DNA of 64,000 bases, from contig NZ_CP116936.1 in assembly GCF_028475105.1 (NCBI RefSeq), forward strand, positions 1,984,001 through 2,048,000, in the 5' to 3' direction. Source of the stretch: Micromonospora sp. LH3U1 (GTDB taxonomy: Bacteria; Actinomycetota; Actinomycetes; Mycobacteriales; Micromonosporaceae). How positions within the stretch are numbered: the first letter of the stretch is position 1; every line of letters starts with the position of its first letter. Below the pieces are notes generated by a model. It made no database searches. It saw nothing but the letters and a program-made list of their open reading frames with translations, and was not told where the DNA came from. This document shows positions 8,498 through 15,815 of the stretch, in pieces. A program made the position numbers and the translations under genes.

Positions 8498-9955
8498 GTG
8501 ACCCAGATCGACGAGGTTCTGCACCATCTGGGTAAGGCGTTCGTGGCGGGCCTGACGGAGCCCGGCTACCAGCTAACCACCGTGCACCGGCATGGCAGTC
8601 AGAGTCAGACCTACACCATGGCCGGTGAACCGGCGTTGCTCGGCCGCTGGAACAACCTGGACCTCAACAATGCCAAGGCGGCGCTGCCCGGGGTTGCCGG
8701 TGGGGGACTGGTCGTCGAGATGATCGGTGATCCGAGCGGGCCCTACACAATCCACTGGTCGCGGGACGTACCGTCGTTGCCGGCCCGGATCGTCCTCGAC
8801 GAGGACTACCGTCTGCCCGGACATGAACTGCCGCCAGCCCGTGAACCTGGCACCACCGATACCGGCGTCACCGATCCGGCGGTCCTTGCCGAGGTCGAGC
8901 GGCTGGTCGGCGAGTTCACCGCACGGCATCATTCGCAGGGGTACGCAACCGGCTACTCCGAGCAGGAGATCCTCGCCGCCGAACAGCACCTCGGGCTACG
9001 GCTGCCGGAGGATCTGCGGGCCCTCTACCGGCTGATCCATGACGACAGCGGCGAGTCGGGACTGCTCGACCCGTTCGTTCTCGCACCCTTGGACGTGCTC
9101 GTCGAGTGGAACCGGAAGAACTACCCCGGTTACCACGACGGTCCGTTCGACGACGCGATGATCTTCGACTGCATGCCGGCCGGGCATGTGCGGCGCGTGT
9201 CCTCGAGCAACGGCTGGGTGACGTTCGCCCGCGACTACGGCATGAACTTCGCGGCCGTCGATCTCGATCCGGGACCGCTGGGCCGCATCGGTCAGGTGGT
9301 CACGCACGGGCGAGACGTGTGGGCGCCGGTCGAATACGTCGCCGCCTCGGTCACCGACCTGCTCCGCCGCGCGATCGCGACTCTTGACAACGAGCGCCCC
9401 TCACCGCCCGACCCCGAGATCAGGGCGGACAAGACCGCAGACCTGCCGGTGACGGCGCAGGGCGTTGTGCTCCGCACGGAAGCCCCGGTCTCCTTGGCTG
9501 AGTTCGAGCCCTTCACCAACCTTCGATCTTTAGTGATACGTGGAAAGGTCCCACGCGTCGACCTGACTCGTGCCGCCGTGCTGCAGATCGAGCGCCTGCA
9601 CGTGGAGGCGGCCCGATGGGAACTTGGCGCGCTGCCGCCGAGCCTCATTGACCTCACCTTGAGCGGCAACGACGAGCCGACGCCGGTCGCCGAGCTGGCC
9701 ACCCTGCCGAACCTGGTCCGTCTAGATCTCTCGGGGGCCGCGGTGTCGGACATCGACGTGATCGCGACGTTCCCTGCGCTGCGAGTGTTGACCCTCGACG
9801 GCCGCCAGTGGACGGAGCTGCTGGCCTCCGGCTGGAAACCGGCCCAGCTGGCTGCTGCCGGGTTGGGCGGATCTGCCGGGGTGAGTGACGCTGCCCGCTG
9901 GTTACAGGCATTCGGACGCGAAAGCAGCTTCTACACCGTCACCGGCGATCTTTGA
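8498..9955 (+). CDS. SMI1/KNR4-family protein with C-terminal leucine-rich repeats
   Basis: The 485-residue protein starts with GTG. Residues about 1-120 form a beta-rich N-terminal part. Residues about 130-300 match the SUKH (SMI1/KNR4) fold: 'YSEQEILAAEQHLGLRLPED' and 'DLRALYRLIHDDSGESG', then the strand region 'SSNGWVTFARDYGMNFAAVD' and 'WAPVEYVAASVTDLL'. The C-terminal part (about 340-450) has leucine-rich-repeat-like lines such as 'LPPSLIDLTLSGNDEP' and 'LPNLVRLDLSGAAVSDIDV'. SUKH proteins often act as immunity proteins against contact-dependent or secreted toxins, but no toxin gene adjoins it, so it may be an orphan immunity or housekeeping protein. Confidence 0.85.
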   Translation: MTQIDEVLHHLGKAFVAGLTEPGYQLTTVHRHGSQSQTYTMAGEPALLGRWNNLDLNNAKAALPGVAGGGLVVEMIGDPSGPYTIHWSRDVPSLPARIVLDEDYRLPGHELPPAREPGTTDTGVTDPAVLAEVERLVGEFTARHHSQGYATGYSEQEILAAEQHLGLRLPEDLRALYRLIHDDSGESGLLDPFVLAPLDVLVEWNRKNYPGYHDGPFDDAMIFDCMPAGHVRRVSSSNGWVTFARDYGMNFAAVDLDPGPLGRIGQVVTHGRDVWAPVEYVAASVTDLLRRAIATLDNERPSPPDPEIRADKTADLPVTAQGVVLRTEAPVSLAEFEPFTNLRSLVIRGKVPRVDLTRAAVLQIERLHVEAARWELGALPPSLIDLTLSGNDEPTPVAELATLPNLVRLDLSGAAVSDIDVIATFPALRVLTLDGRQWTELLASGWKPAQLAAAGLGGSAGVSDAARWLQAFGRESSFYTVTGDL

Positions 9956-10038
9956 ATCGTCTGAGCCAGGCTGAACAGCGCCATTGACCGCTCAGGGCCG
10001 ACGACAGTGCGGCGCTGCCTCACCGCATGCGGGGCGGC

Positions 10039-10348
10039 TCAGTCGAAGTCGATTCGCATCAGCCTGCTGGCGGCCCAGTCCTCCAATCGGGTCGGCCTGA
10101 AGGTTCGCGTACCAGCCGGTCGCGCCTCCGCCCGCTCCGCTGCAAAGATAGGTTGCGCCGTTGGCGCGATAGAAGAAGATTTCAATGCGGTGGGATCGTC
10201 CGGTACGCCGCCCGGTGGTGGTGATGTCCACGATTCGTTCGCGGGTTCCGGCCGCGGGTGTGATCTCGATGGCGCGCCTGATCTCGGGCGGCAGGTGCGC
10301 AAGTGGATCAGGCGCGCCGCGCTCACCACGCTGGTCTGCAAATTTCAT
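10039..10348 (-). pseudogene. Deazaflavin-type reductase gene with an internal deletion
   Basis: The N-terminal half is well preserved: 'DPLAHLPPEIRRAIEITPA', 'RERIVDITTTGRRTGRSHR', 'IEIFFYRANGATYLCSG', 'ATGWYANL'. Immediately afterwards, in the other frame, the sequence reads 'TRLEDWAASRLMRIDFD' then TGA (10039-10041), which looks like the normal C-terminus of the same family (usually ending xLDEWVxxSPLxxVxF). Roughly 45 residues are missing and the halves are joined out of frame near 10085-10095. If read literally the first frame runs on to 9992. The ATG overlaps the stop of the upstream SDR (ATGA), as in a functional pair, so the pair has lost one partner. Confidence 0.72.
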
Positions 10349-11124
10349 GCGGCTTCTTTCTGTAAAGCGGGGCCGAGGAGCAGTCCGCCGTCGATGACAT
10401 ACTCGGCGCCGGTGATGAAGGCCGCGTGCGGCGAAATGAGGAACAACAGCAGCGCAGTGATGTCGGCGGGCTGCCCCAGTCGCGGGACGGCGAACGGCTC
10501 GGGCGAGTAGAAGTCGGCGATCGGGGCGGCGCTGCCGGCCGCCGGCTCGGTGATGAACGGGGTGGCGACAACGCCGGGGTGGATGGCATTGACGCGGATG
10601 TTGTCGCGGCCCAACTCAAGGGCAGCGGTCTGAGTGAGCCCTCGGACCGCCCACTTGCTGGCGACATAGGGCGCGTAGAAGGCAGTGCCGCCGATGCCCA
10701 TGGTGGAGGCGATGTTGACGATTACTCCTCCCCCCGCGCGCCGCAGCGCCGGTGCGGCCGCCTTGATGCCGAGGAAGGTGCCGGTGAGATTGATGTCGAG
10801 GATGCGAGCCCACGTAGCCCGGTCGGTGGACTCGATGAGGGCCGGCGGGTTCTGCACCCCGGCGTTGTTGACCAGGACAGTGAGCGCACCGAAGGCCTTC
10901 TCGGTCTCCGCGATGGCGGCGGCCCACGACTCCTCCTGGGAGACGTCGAGGCGGACGAAACGCGCCCCGCCTCCCAGCTCGGCAGCGAGGCCGGCGCCGC
11001 GCTCGGCATCGATGTCGCCGATGACGACGTTGGCGCCCTCGGCGTGCAAGGCGCGAACGTGGCTGGCTCCCTGCCCACCGGTGCCGCCAGTCACGAGAAC
11101 GCTCTGATTGGCGAAGCGGCGCAT
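10345..11124 (-). CDS. Short-chain dehydrogenase/reductase (SDR)
   Basis: This 259-residue classical SDR has the cofactor loop 'VLVTGGTGGQGASHVRAL', the NNAG motif in 'ALTVLVNNAGVQNP', the Ser and Tyr-x3-Lys active site in 'GVIVNIASTMGIGGTAFYAP' and 'YVASKWAV', and the C-terminal 'FITGAEYVIDGGLLLGP', all typical of 3-alpha/20-beta-hydroxysteroid dehydrogenase-like enzymes. ATG 11124 is chosen because GGAGG lies seven bases upstream and the Rossmann strand follows; an upstream in-frame ATG at 11235 would run through the operator region. It is divergent from a TetR gene and flanked by two matching operators, so it is almost certainly TetR-repressed. It overlaps the broken reductase gene. Confidence 0.92.
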   Translation of the reverse strand: MRRFANQSVLVTGGTGGQGASHVRALHAEGANVVIGDIDAERGAGLAAELGGGARFVRLDVSQEESWAAAIAETEKAFGALTVLVNNAGVQNPPALIESTDRATWARILDINLTGTFLGIKAAAPALRRAGGGVIVNIASTMGIGGTAFYAPYVASKWAVRGLTQTAALELGRDNIRVNAIHPGVVATPFITEPAAGSAAPIADFYSPEPFAVPRLGQPADITALLLFLISPHAAFITGAEYVIDGGLLLGPALQKEAA

Positions 11125-11170
11125 CTGATCCTCCGAGTACGTACGAGGGACGACAACCCGTAGAACCGGG

Positions 11171-11192
11171 TGGTGAGTCGCGCGACTCACCA
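11171..11192. promoter_or_regulatory. TetR operator O1 (perfect 22-bp palindrome)
   Basis: The 22 bases from 11171 form a perfect inverted repeat with half-site GTGAGT and partner ACTCAC six bases apart. It lies 47 bases upstream of the SDR start. The same half-sites with the same spacing occur again at 11218-11235. Confidence 0.85.
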
Positions 11193-11217
11193 CGCCGAAG
11201 CTACGCCGCCGGGAGTA

Positions 11218-11235
11218 GTGAGTCAACCCACTCAC
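11218..11235. promoter_or_regulatory. TetR operator O2
   Basis: GTGAGTCAACCCACTCAC has the same GTGAGT-N6-ACTCAC layout as O1. It ends five bases before the TATGAT box of the TetR gene, so binding there would block its transcription. Two matched sites in one divergent region indicate joint control of the TetR gene and the SDR. Confidence 0.8.
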
Positions 11236-11240
11236 CTCGC

Positions 11241-11246
11241 TATGAT
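11241..11246 (+). promoter_or_regulatory. -10 box of the TetR gene, probably leaderless
   Basis: TATGAT lies seven bases before the ATG at 11253, so transcription would begin at or beside the A of the start codon. No Shine-Dalgarno sequence is present, which fits a leaderless mRNA. Confidence 0.55.
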
Positions 11247-11252
11247 GGGCGT

Positions 11253-11891
11253 ATGACCCCAGCGCCGTCGGCTTATCACCAGCGCGTGGCGCAGGAGAAG
11301 CGCGCGCTCATCGTGCAAGCCGCTACTGAGCTTTTCCTCGAGTTGGGCTACGACCGGGCATCACTAGCGCGTGTTGCCGAGAGCGCCGGGGTGTCGAAAG
11401 CGACGCTTTTCAAGCAGTTCCCGACTAAGGCGGCATTGTTCGATGCCATCGTCATCGACTCGTGGGCCGAGAACGACGTCGCAGACGTGCCGCCCGCCGG
11501 TGACCTGACGGCCGGCCTGACGGTGCTCGGCCGGCGCTACGCGACGCTGTTGAGCCAGCCGGAGATGACGGACCTGTTCCGCATCGTCATCGCCGAACTG
11601 CCACGCTTTCCCGAACTGGCCAAGGCGCATTTCTCACGCGGCAAACTGCCATACTTCGAGTCCGTCCGGATCTACCTCTTGACCGAGCGCGACGCGGGGG
11701 CTGCGGACATCGCTGATCCGGAGATGGCCGCTACGCAGTTCCTCGGGATGATCTCCAACTATCTGTTCTGGCCGAGTCTGGTGCTCCCGGACTGGACGGT
11801 GACCCCTGCCCGCACGACCGCGGTTGTGGACGAAGCCGTCCGCACCATGGTTGCGCGGTATGGCACCGATGTTGACCGCCCGGGCCCGTGA
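11253..11891 (+). CDS. TetR/AcrR-family transcriptional repressor
   Basis: This 212-residue protein has a typical N-terminal TetR DNA-binding region: 'RALIVQAATELFLELGYDRA', the HTH 'LARVAESAGVSKATLFKQF' and 'PTKAALFDAIV'. The C-terminal ligand/dimer domain, with 'TDLFRIVIAELPRFPELAK' and 'ATQFLGMISNYLFWPSL', resembles the AefR-like class. The gene is divergent from the SDR at 10345-11124 with two identical-architecture palindromes between, so it very probably represses both itself and the SDR operon. The start is leaderless, with the -10 box immediately upstream. The ligand is unknown but is plausibly an SDR substrate. Confidence 0.92.
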   Translation: MTPAPSAYHQRVAQEKRALIVQAATELFLELGYDRASLARVAESAGVSKATLFKQFPTKAALFDAIVIDSWAENDVADVPPAGDLTAGLTVLGRRYATLLSQPEMTDLFRIVIAELPRFPELAKAHFSRGKLPYFESVRIYLLTERDAGAADIADPEMAATQFLGMISNYLFWPSLVLPDWTVTPARTTAVVDEAVRTMVARYGTDVDRPGP

Positions 11892-12035
11892 GTTCGTTAC
11901 CGCATCTGCCGCCGACCGTGCGCGCTGAGCCTCGGCGCCCCGGTCGCGTTGACTAAACGTCGGCCTCGCACTGCTCGATGAAGACGTGCCGAAGCGGAGC
12001 CCCAAGGCCGCCTGGGCGACGCCAGGGCCACCGCC

Positions 12036-12163
12036 CCGGGATCGGGGGAGCAGGGTGGGAGCAACCGGGTGTCCTGAACGGCGTTGAACTGCGTCCACCG
12101 GCATCGAACGCCTCAACTGCACCCACCCCTGCCTGCGGCTCCACGTTGCCGCAGGTCAGAGTG
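12036..12163. repeat. Dispersed repeat, short copy C
   Basis: These 128 bases match the left ends of copies A and B (GGGGGAGCAGG..., 'cccacccctgcctgcggct', 'gccgcaggtcagagt'). Similarity stops exactly where the phosphotransferase-like pseudogene (minus strand) begins to read as protein, so the repeat appears to have truncated that gene. Confidence 0.68.
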
Positions 12164-12567
12164 GGCTGCTGGGGTGAACCACGTCTCGCCGGGCGCTGGC
12201 ATCTCTCGAAGTGTTGGCAGTGTGGCTAGGAGTAGATCGAGGTCCGTGCTGCCGGGTGACAGGTCGGGGTGGGGACCGGCAAGATGCTCGGTCCCCACCA
12301 CCAGCCAGCCATCGGATTCGAACTGCCACAGGACTGCGGCGGGTGCCGGTCGATGGTCTGGGTTGCCGCCAGTTCGTACTGCAGCGACCGAACGCTCAAC
12401 TCGCCGGAGGCCGCCTTGACGAAGATCCACCCGGCGGGTCCGGTCACCGCCCAGGCGATCTCGGCGTGGTTGCCACTGGAAGCCGGGGTGACGTCGAAGT
12501 TTCCGCCGACCCGTCCGGCGATCCCTGCCGTGACACTCTCCGGCAGAGCGGTCCAGTCGCTGCGCAT
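12164..12567 (-). pseudogene. Truncated, frameshifted aminoglycoside-phosphotransferase-like gene
   Basis: From ATG 12567 the frame reads 'MRSDWTALPESVTAGIAGRV', 'VTPASSGNHAEIAWAVTGP', 'GWIFVKAASG' and 'VRSLQYELAATQTIDRHPP', the N-lobe of a protein-kinase-like small-molecule phosphotransferase with the ATP-binding Lys in 'FVKAA'. Near 12345 a one-base shift moves the sense frame to 'AAVLWQFESDGWLVVGTEHL' and 'PHPDLSPGSTDLDLLLATL', ending at 'GETWFTPA'. The whole C-lobe with the catalytic HxD motif is missing, replaced by repeat copy C. It is a dead fragment. A second piece of a related gene lies at 15634-15705. Confidence 0.7.
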
Positions 12568-12714
12568 CGGTTCTCTTCGCTGCTACCTGCCCGGCTGAGG
12601 CGGGTTCGGCGGACAGCAGGGGCCGCGACGGCCTGGCGTAGGTCCGAGTCGCGCACCTGGCCAGTAAACCCCTCAATTCCGCGATGTTCACCGTCCGAGA
12701 ACTCCGAAGAGCGG

Positions 12715-13578
12715 CTAGGCCTGCAGAGCCGATGCGACGTTGGAGGACATGGGAGTGGTGGGTCGACCCAGGAGGGTGGACAAGTCGCTCGTGATGTAGT
12801 CCAAGGTGCCGTGAGAGATCGCGACATCAGCGTCGACGATGAGCTCTACCACGGGTTCGGGCAATCCTGCCTGCTGCAGGACCTGTCGGTACTGCTCGGC
12901 GGGAAGGTCGGTGTAGGTGAGCGGTGTGCCCGACTGCGCTGCTGCCTCGGCTGCGAGTTCGGAGAGGGTCCAGGCGGTATCGCCGGTGAGGTCATAGACC
13001 TTCCCGGCCTGATCGTCGCGGGTCAAGATGATGGCTGCGGCTTCGGCAAGGTCCGCTCGGCTTGCCGCGGCCATCCGGCCATTGCCCGCGCTGCCGACGA
13101 GGGTGCCGCTATTGATGGCATTGCGGAGTGCGGCCGTGTGATTCTCGGCGTACCAGCCGTTCCGCAGGATGGCAGCGGGCAGTCCGGATGCGGCGATGGC
13201 CTGCTCGGTGACCCGGTGGACGGGTGCCAATCCCATGGTGTTGGTGGGGGCGTGAGTCACTGATGTGTAGGCGAGGAGGCCTACTCCGGACTCGATTGCC
13301 GCGTCGATCACCGCCTGGTGCTGCCGAGTACGCGTGGCATCTGGACCTGTGGGAGCGGACACCAGCAGAACCTTGTCAGCGCCCGCGAAGGCTGGCCGCA
13401 GGGTCTCGGGCTGGTCGTAGTCCGCGAATCGGACATCAACTCCCAGGGTGGCCATCGCTGCTGCCTTGGCGGACTCTAGGTCGACGGCAACAATCTGACC
13501 GGCGGGTACTCCCTGGAGGAGCAGGTGGTTGATGACCTGGTGTCCGAGCTGGCCTGCGGCTCCGGTTACGGCAATCAT
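12715..13578 (-). CDS. NmrA-family NAD(P)H:quinone oxidoreductase type 2-like protein
   Basis: The 287-residue protein starts 'MIAVTGAAGQLGHQVINHLL', a GxxGxxG NAD(P)-binding motif, and continues 'GVDVRFADYDQPETLRPAF' and 'DKVLLVSAPTG', with 'VIDAAIESGVGLLAYTSV' and 'ILRNGWYAEN', as in QOR2 (YtfG)-like quinone reductases. ATG 13578 is chosen because AGGAA lies eight bases upstream and the Rossmann strand begins at once; the frame is open further upstream without family sequence. It is divergent from the MmyB-type regulator at 13890, a common gene pair in actinobacteria. A role in quinone or electrophile reduction is inferred. Confidence 0.9.
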   Translation of the reverse strand: MIAVTGAAGQLGHQVINHLLLQGVPAGQIVAVDLESAKAAAMATLGVDVRFADYDQPETLRPAFAGADKVLLVSAPTGPDATRTRQHQAVIDAAIESGVGLLAYTSVTHAPTNTMGLAPVHRVTEQAIAASGLPAAILRNGWYAENHTAALRNAINSGTLVGSAGNGRMAAASRADLAEAAAIILTRDDQAGKVYDLTGDTAWTLSELAAEAAAQSGTPLTYTDLPAEQYRQVLQQAGLPEPVVELIVDADVAISHGTLDYITSDLSTLLGRPTTPMSSNVASALQA

Positions 13579-13889
13579 GATTGGGTTCCTTCTGGTAGTG
13601 GGATGGCACACATGGCAACCAGGTTCGATTCGCTCTCGCCGAACCAGTTGGTGCAGTCGGAAGCGATGACGTTGCTCTTCAGACTGTGTCCAGCACGGAC
13701 CTGCTGAGCGCCTCGCCCGCTGGGTTTCCGCCAAGGAGTGCGGGCCCGGTCTTGGATCTCGGCCTCGGGGACCGGCAGTTCGACCTGGTGGTCATGCTCC
13801 ACGAACGTAGGGCGCTCGTTCGGCTGGGACCAGGGGCGGAACATCCTGTGAGCGGGAGTACCAGTCGCTTCCATCCGTCGACTGCGACA
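13579..13889. other. Divergent intergenic region between the quinone reductase and its regulator
   Basis: No gene is supported. It separates two divergent genes and should hold both promoters and the regulator's operator, but I could not identify a clear palindrome or -35/-10 pair. Confidence 0.5.
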
Positions 13890-14765
13890 ATGGGCTTGAT
13901 GAGTGCATCAGGAGAGCTGGCAGCGATTCTGCGGGTGTGGCGGGAACGTCTCTCACCGCAGATGGCAGGTATGCCGGCGGCCGCCTCCCGGCGGACCAAA
14001 GGACTGCGCCGCGAAGAGCTCGCCGTGCTGGCGTCTGTGTCCGTCGACTACATCGTGCGCCTGGAGCAGGGACGCTCCTCCGCACCTTCAGCGCAGGTGT
14101 GTGTCTCGATCGCCCGGGCGTTGCAGCTCAGCGACACCGAACAGGAACACTTGTTCCGTCTTGCCGGGCACGCCACCGGCGGCGGACGAATTAGCCAGAT
14201 AGTGCCCGCGAGTATTCGCCGACTGGTGGAGCGCACCAGCGAACGCCCCGTGGCCGTCTTCGACGCGATGTGGAACCTTCTGCTCTGGAATTCCTTATGG
14301 GCGGCGTTGCCAGGTGACCCCTCCCCGGTGCGCGAAGCTGACCGCAACCTGTTGTGGCTGCACTTCACCAGCCCTTCCGACTGCCACCTGCACGGCCCCG
14401 GGAGCGCCGAAACCCTCGACGCCTCCCTGGTCGCCGACCTGCGCCGCAGTGCGGGGCGTTACCCCGACGATCCCCAGCTACAACAACTCGTCGTCCGGCT
14501 GAATGAAACAAGCACACAGTTTCGTGAACTCTGGTTGCGTCATGAGATCGACGAACACGGCCCGACCATCAGAAGGGTTGTTCATTCGGAGGTCGGGACC
14601 CTTGACTTGGATTGCGACATTCTTAGCACCCAACGCCATGACCTGCGGATCATGATATACACCGCCGAACCTGGCAGCGAGTCCGAGAGCAAACTCGCGC
14701 TACTGGGAACCATCGGCCGTCAGCCGGCGCCGGGCTCTTCGGAATTCTCGCTAGCTGAGCCCTGA
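13890..14765 (+). CDS. XRE-family regulator with MmyB-type ligand-binding domain
   Basis: The 291-residue protein has an N-terminal HTH: 'LAAILRVWRERLSPQMAGMP', 'RRTKGLRREELAVLASVSVD', 'YIVRLEQGRSSAPSAQVCVS'. Next comes the MmyB-like sensor domain with 'RRLVERTSERPVAVFDAMWN', 'LLLWNSLWAALPGDPSP' and 'RNLLWLHFTSP'. This order and length are typical of actinobacterial MmyB-like regulators, whose C-terminal domain is thought to bind a fatty-acid-like ligand. The start is ATG 13890 or ATG 13899; neither has a Shine-Dalgarno sequence, so a leaderless start is likely. It is divergent from the quinone reductase gene and probably controls it. Confidence 0.9.
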   Translation: MGLMSASGELAAILRVWRERLSPQMAGMPAAASRRTKGLRREELAVLASVSVDYIVRLEQGRSSAPSAQVCVSIARALQLSDTEQEHLFRLAGHATGGGRISQIVPASIRRLVERTSERPVAVFDAMWNLLLWNSLWAALPGDPSPVREADRNLLWLHFTSPSDCHLHGPGSAETLDASLVADLRRSAGRYPDDPQLQQLVVRLNETSTQFRELWLRHEIDEHGPTIRRVVHSEVGTLDLDCDILSTQRHDLRIMIYTAEPGSESESKLALLGTIGRQPAPGSSEFSLAEP

Positions 14766-15076
14766 TCCACCGGTGCTGACCGCTGCGGTGCGCTTGGCAT
14801 ATAACGAGAATGCCGCTCCTGAGCAGGCAGGATGTCGATTGCGTCGTCAACGCCCCACTGCCCAGAAGGGACACCTCGTAAGTGAGACCTTCTGATGCGA
14901 TCCGACCGGTCTTCGATAATCCCAACCTCACCTGCGTCGGGTCGAGGGGCATGTCGTTCGGGCGGCGTCCTTGCCCTGGGCACAGCGATGCGGGTGCGGG
15001 CCACCTGGTTGATCCAGGTCTACACGTCCCGTGACTGGAGCCGGTCCAGCCGCTTCGACCCGAGGCCGGGAGCAAT
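14766..15076. other. Intergenic region, nothing recognised
   Basis: No gene, RNA or clear repeat was identified. It lies between the MmyB-type gene and the stop of the integrase fragment. The missing C-terminal part of the integrase is not here. Confidence 0.5.
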
Positions 15077-15376
15077 CTAGCGGCGGACGAACGCCTCGTA
15101 GGTCGCATAGGTCAACGGCGTGCGGTTCGGCCCGGTGATCTCCGACAGCCAGTAGGTGAGGAAGCTGCCAACCGTCGGAACGCTGGTCGCCACCGGCCCG
15201 GCCTTGGCCTGCTCATGAAGTTCGATCCACTTGTCGTGGACGGTCTCGCGGGTCTTGCCGTAGACGTACTTGCGGTCACGTCGACCGTCGGGCTTGGTGA
15301 CCCAGACGTACGCGGCGAAGCCGTTGCGGTAGGGGAAGATGGAGCCTTCGCCGTTGGCTCGTGCACGTCCGGACAT
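15077..15376 (-). pseudogene. Tyrosine integrase fragment (N-terminal domains only)
   Basis: From ATG 15376 about 99 residues read 'RARANGEGSIFPYRNGFAAY', 'VWVTKPDGRRDRKYVYGKT', 'RETVHDKWIELHEQAKAGPV', 'TVGSFLTYWLSEITGPNRT' and 'PLTYATYEAFVRR' then stop. This is the AP2-like arm-binding domain plus the beginning of the core-binding SAM-like domain of an actinobacterial phage/AICE-type integrase. Such integrases normally run 370-420 residues with an R...HxxR...Y catalytic domain, which is absent. The start overlaps the stop of the HTH gene upstream (TGATG), the usual xis-int order. It marks a decayed integrative element. Confidence 0.82.
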
Positions 15377-15564
15377 CAGGCAGCCTCCTGACGCTCGACC
15401 TGCTCGCGGACGTAGTCGTCGACCCATTCGGGGAGGATGCGACGGTACTTGCCGTCCTTGATAGAGCGCAGCTCGCCGGTAGCGATCTTCATCTTGACCT
15501 TGGACATGCCAAAGCCAAGAAGGACGGCGACCTCGGCGGGCGAGTACCAGCGCGGAGTGAGATC
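15376..15564 (-). pseudogene. Excisionase-like helix-turn-helix protein, start lost
   Basis: Minus-strand reading gives 'LTPRWYSPAEVAVLLGFGMS', 'KVKMKIATGELRSIKDGKYR' and 'RILPEWVDDYVREQVERQEA', a MerR-like/excisionase HTH of the kind that precedes tyrosine integrases. Where relatives start, at or just before the TPRW motif, there is no ATG, GTG or TTG (the codon is CTC), so the start seems mutated unless an internal ATG at the GMSK position is used. Its TGA overlaps the integrase ATG. Together they form a xis-int remnant. Confidence 0.6.
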
Positions 15565-15633
15565 ACGGCTCCGGCGGCCCCGGTAAGCCAGGCTTCGTGG
15601 GCCAGTTCTTCCCGGCCGATGCTGGCCTGCCGG

Positions 15634-15705
15634 CCACAGGACTGCGGGCGGATGCCGGCCGATGGCCCGGGTTACCGCCAGTTCGTAGCGCAGCGACCGA
15701 ACACT
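15634..15705 (-). pseudogene. Second fragment of a phosphotransferase-like gene
   Basis: About 72 bases match 12325-12400 closely and in the same orientation (shared phrases 'ccacaggactgcgg' and 'accgccagttcgta'). They correspond to the segment around 'RSLxYELA' of the phosphotransferase-like gene. Sequence on both sides is unrelated, so this is an isolated relic. Confidence 0.6.
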
Positions 15706-15777
15706 CGCGGTGTCGATCGCGCGTAAGGCTGGTTGTTTACGGTGAGCTCTCGCGAGGTTGAGTGGCTAAGTTTTGGC

Positions 15778-15808
15778 TTGCCTTCGAGCGCGCTCGAATC
15801 CGTAACGT
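15778..15808 (+). promoter_or_regulatory. MerR-type promoter with 19-bp spacer and palindrome
   Basis: A TTGCCT box (15778-15783) and a TAACGT box (15803-15808) are 19 bases apart, the elongated spacing typical of MerR-activated promoters. The spacer contains a perfect 16-bp palindrome TTCGAGCGCGCTCGAA (15783-15798, its first base shared with the -35 box). Transcription would start at about 15815, so the SDR at 15816 would be leaderless. Confidence 0.65.
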
Positions 15809-15815
15809 CCGGGTC

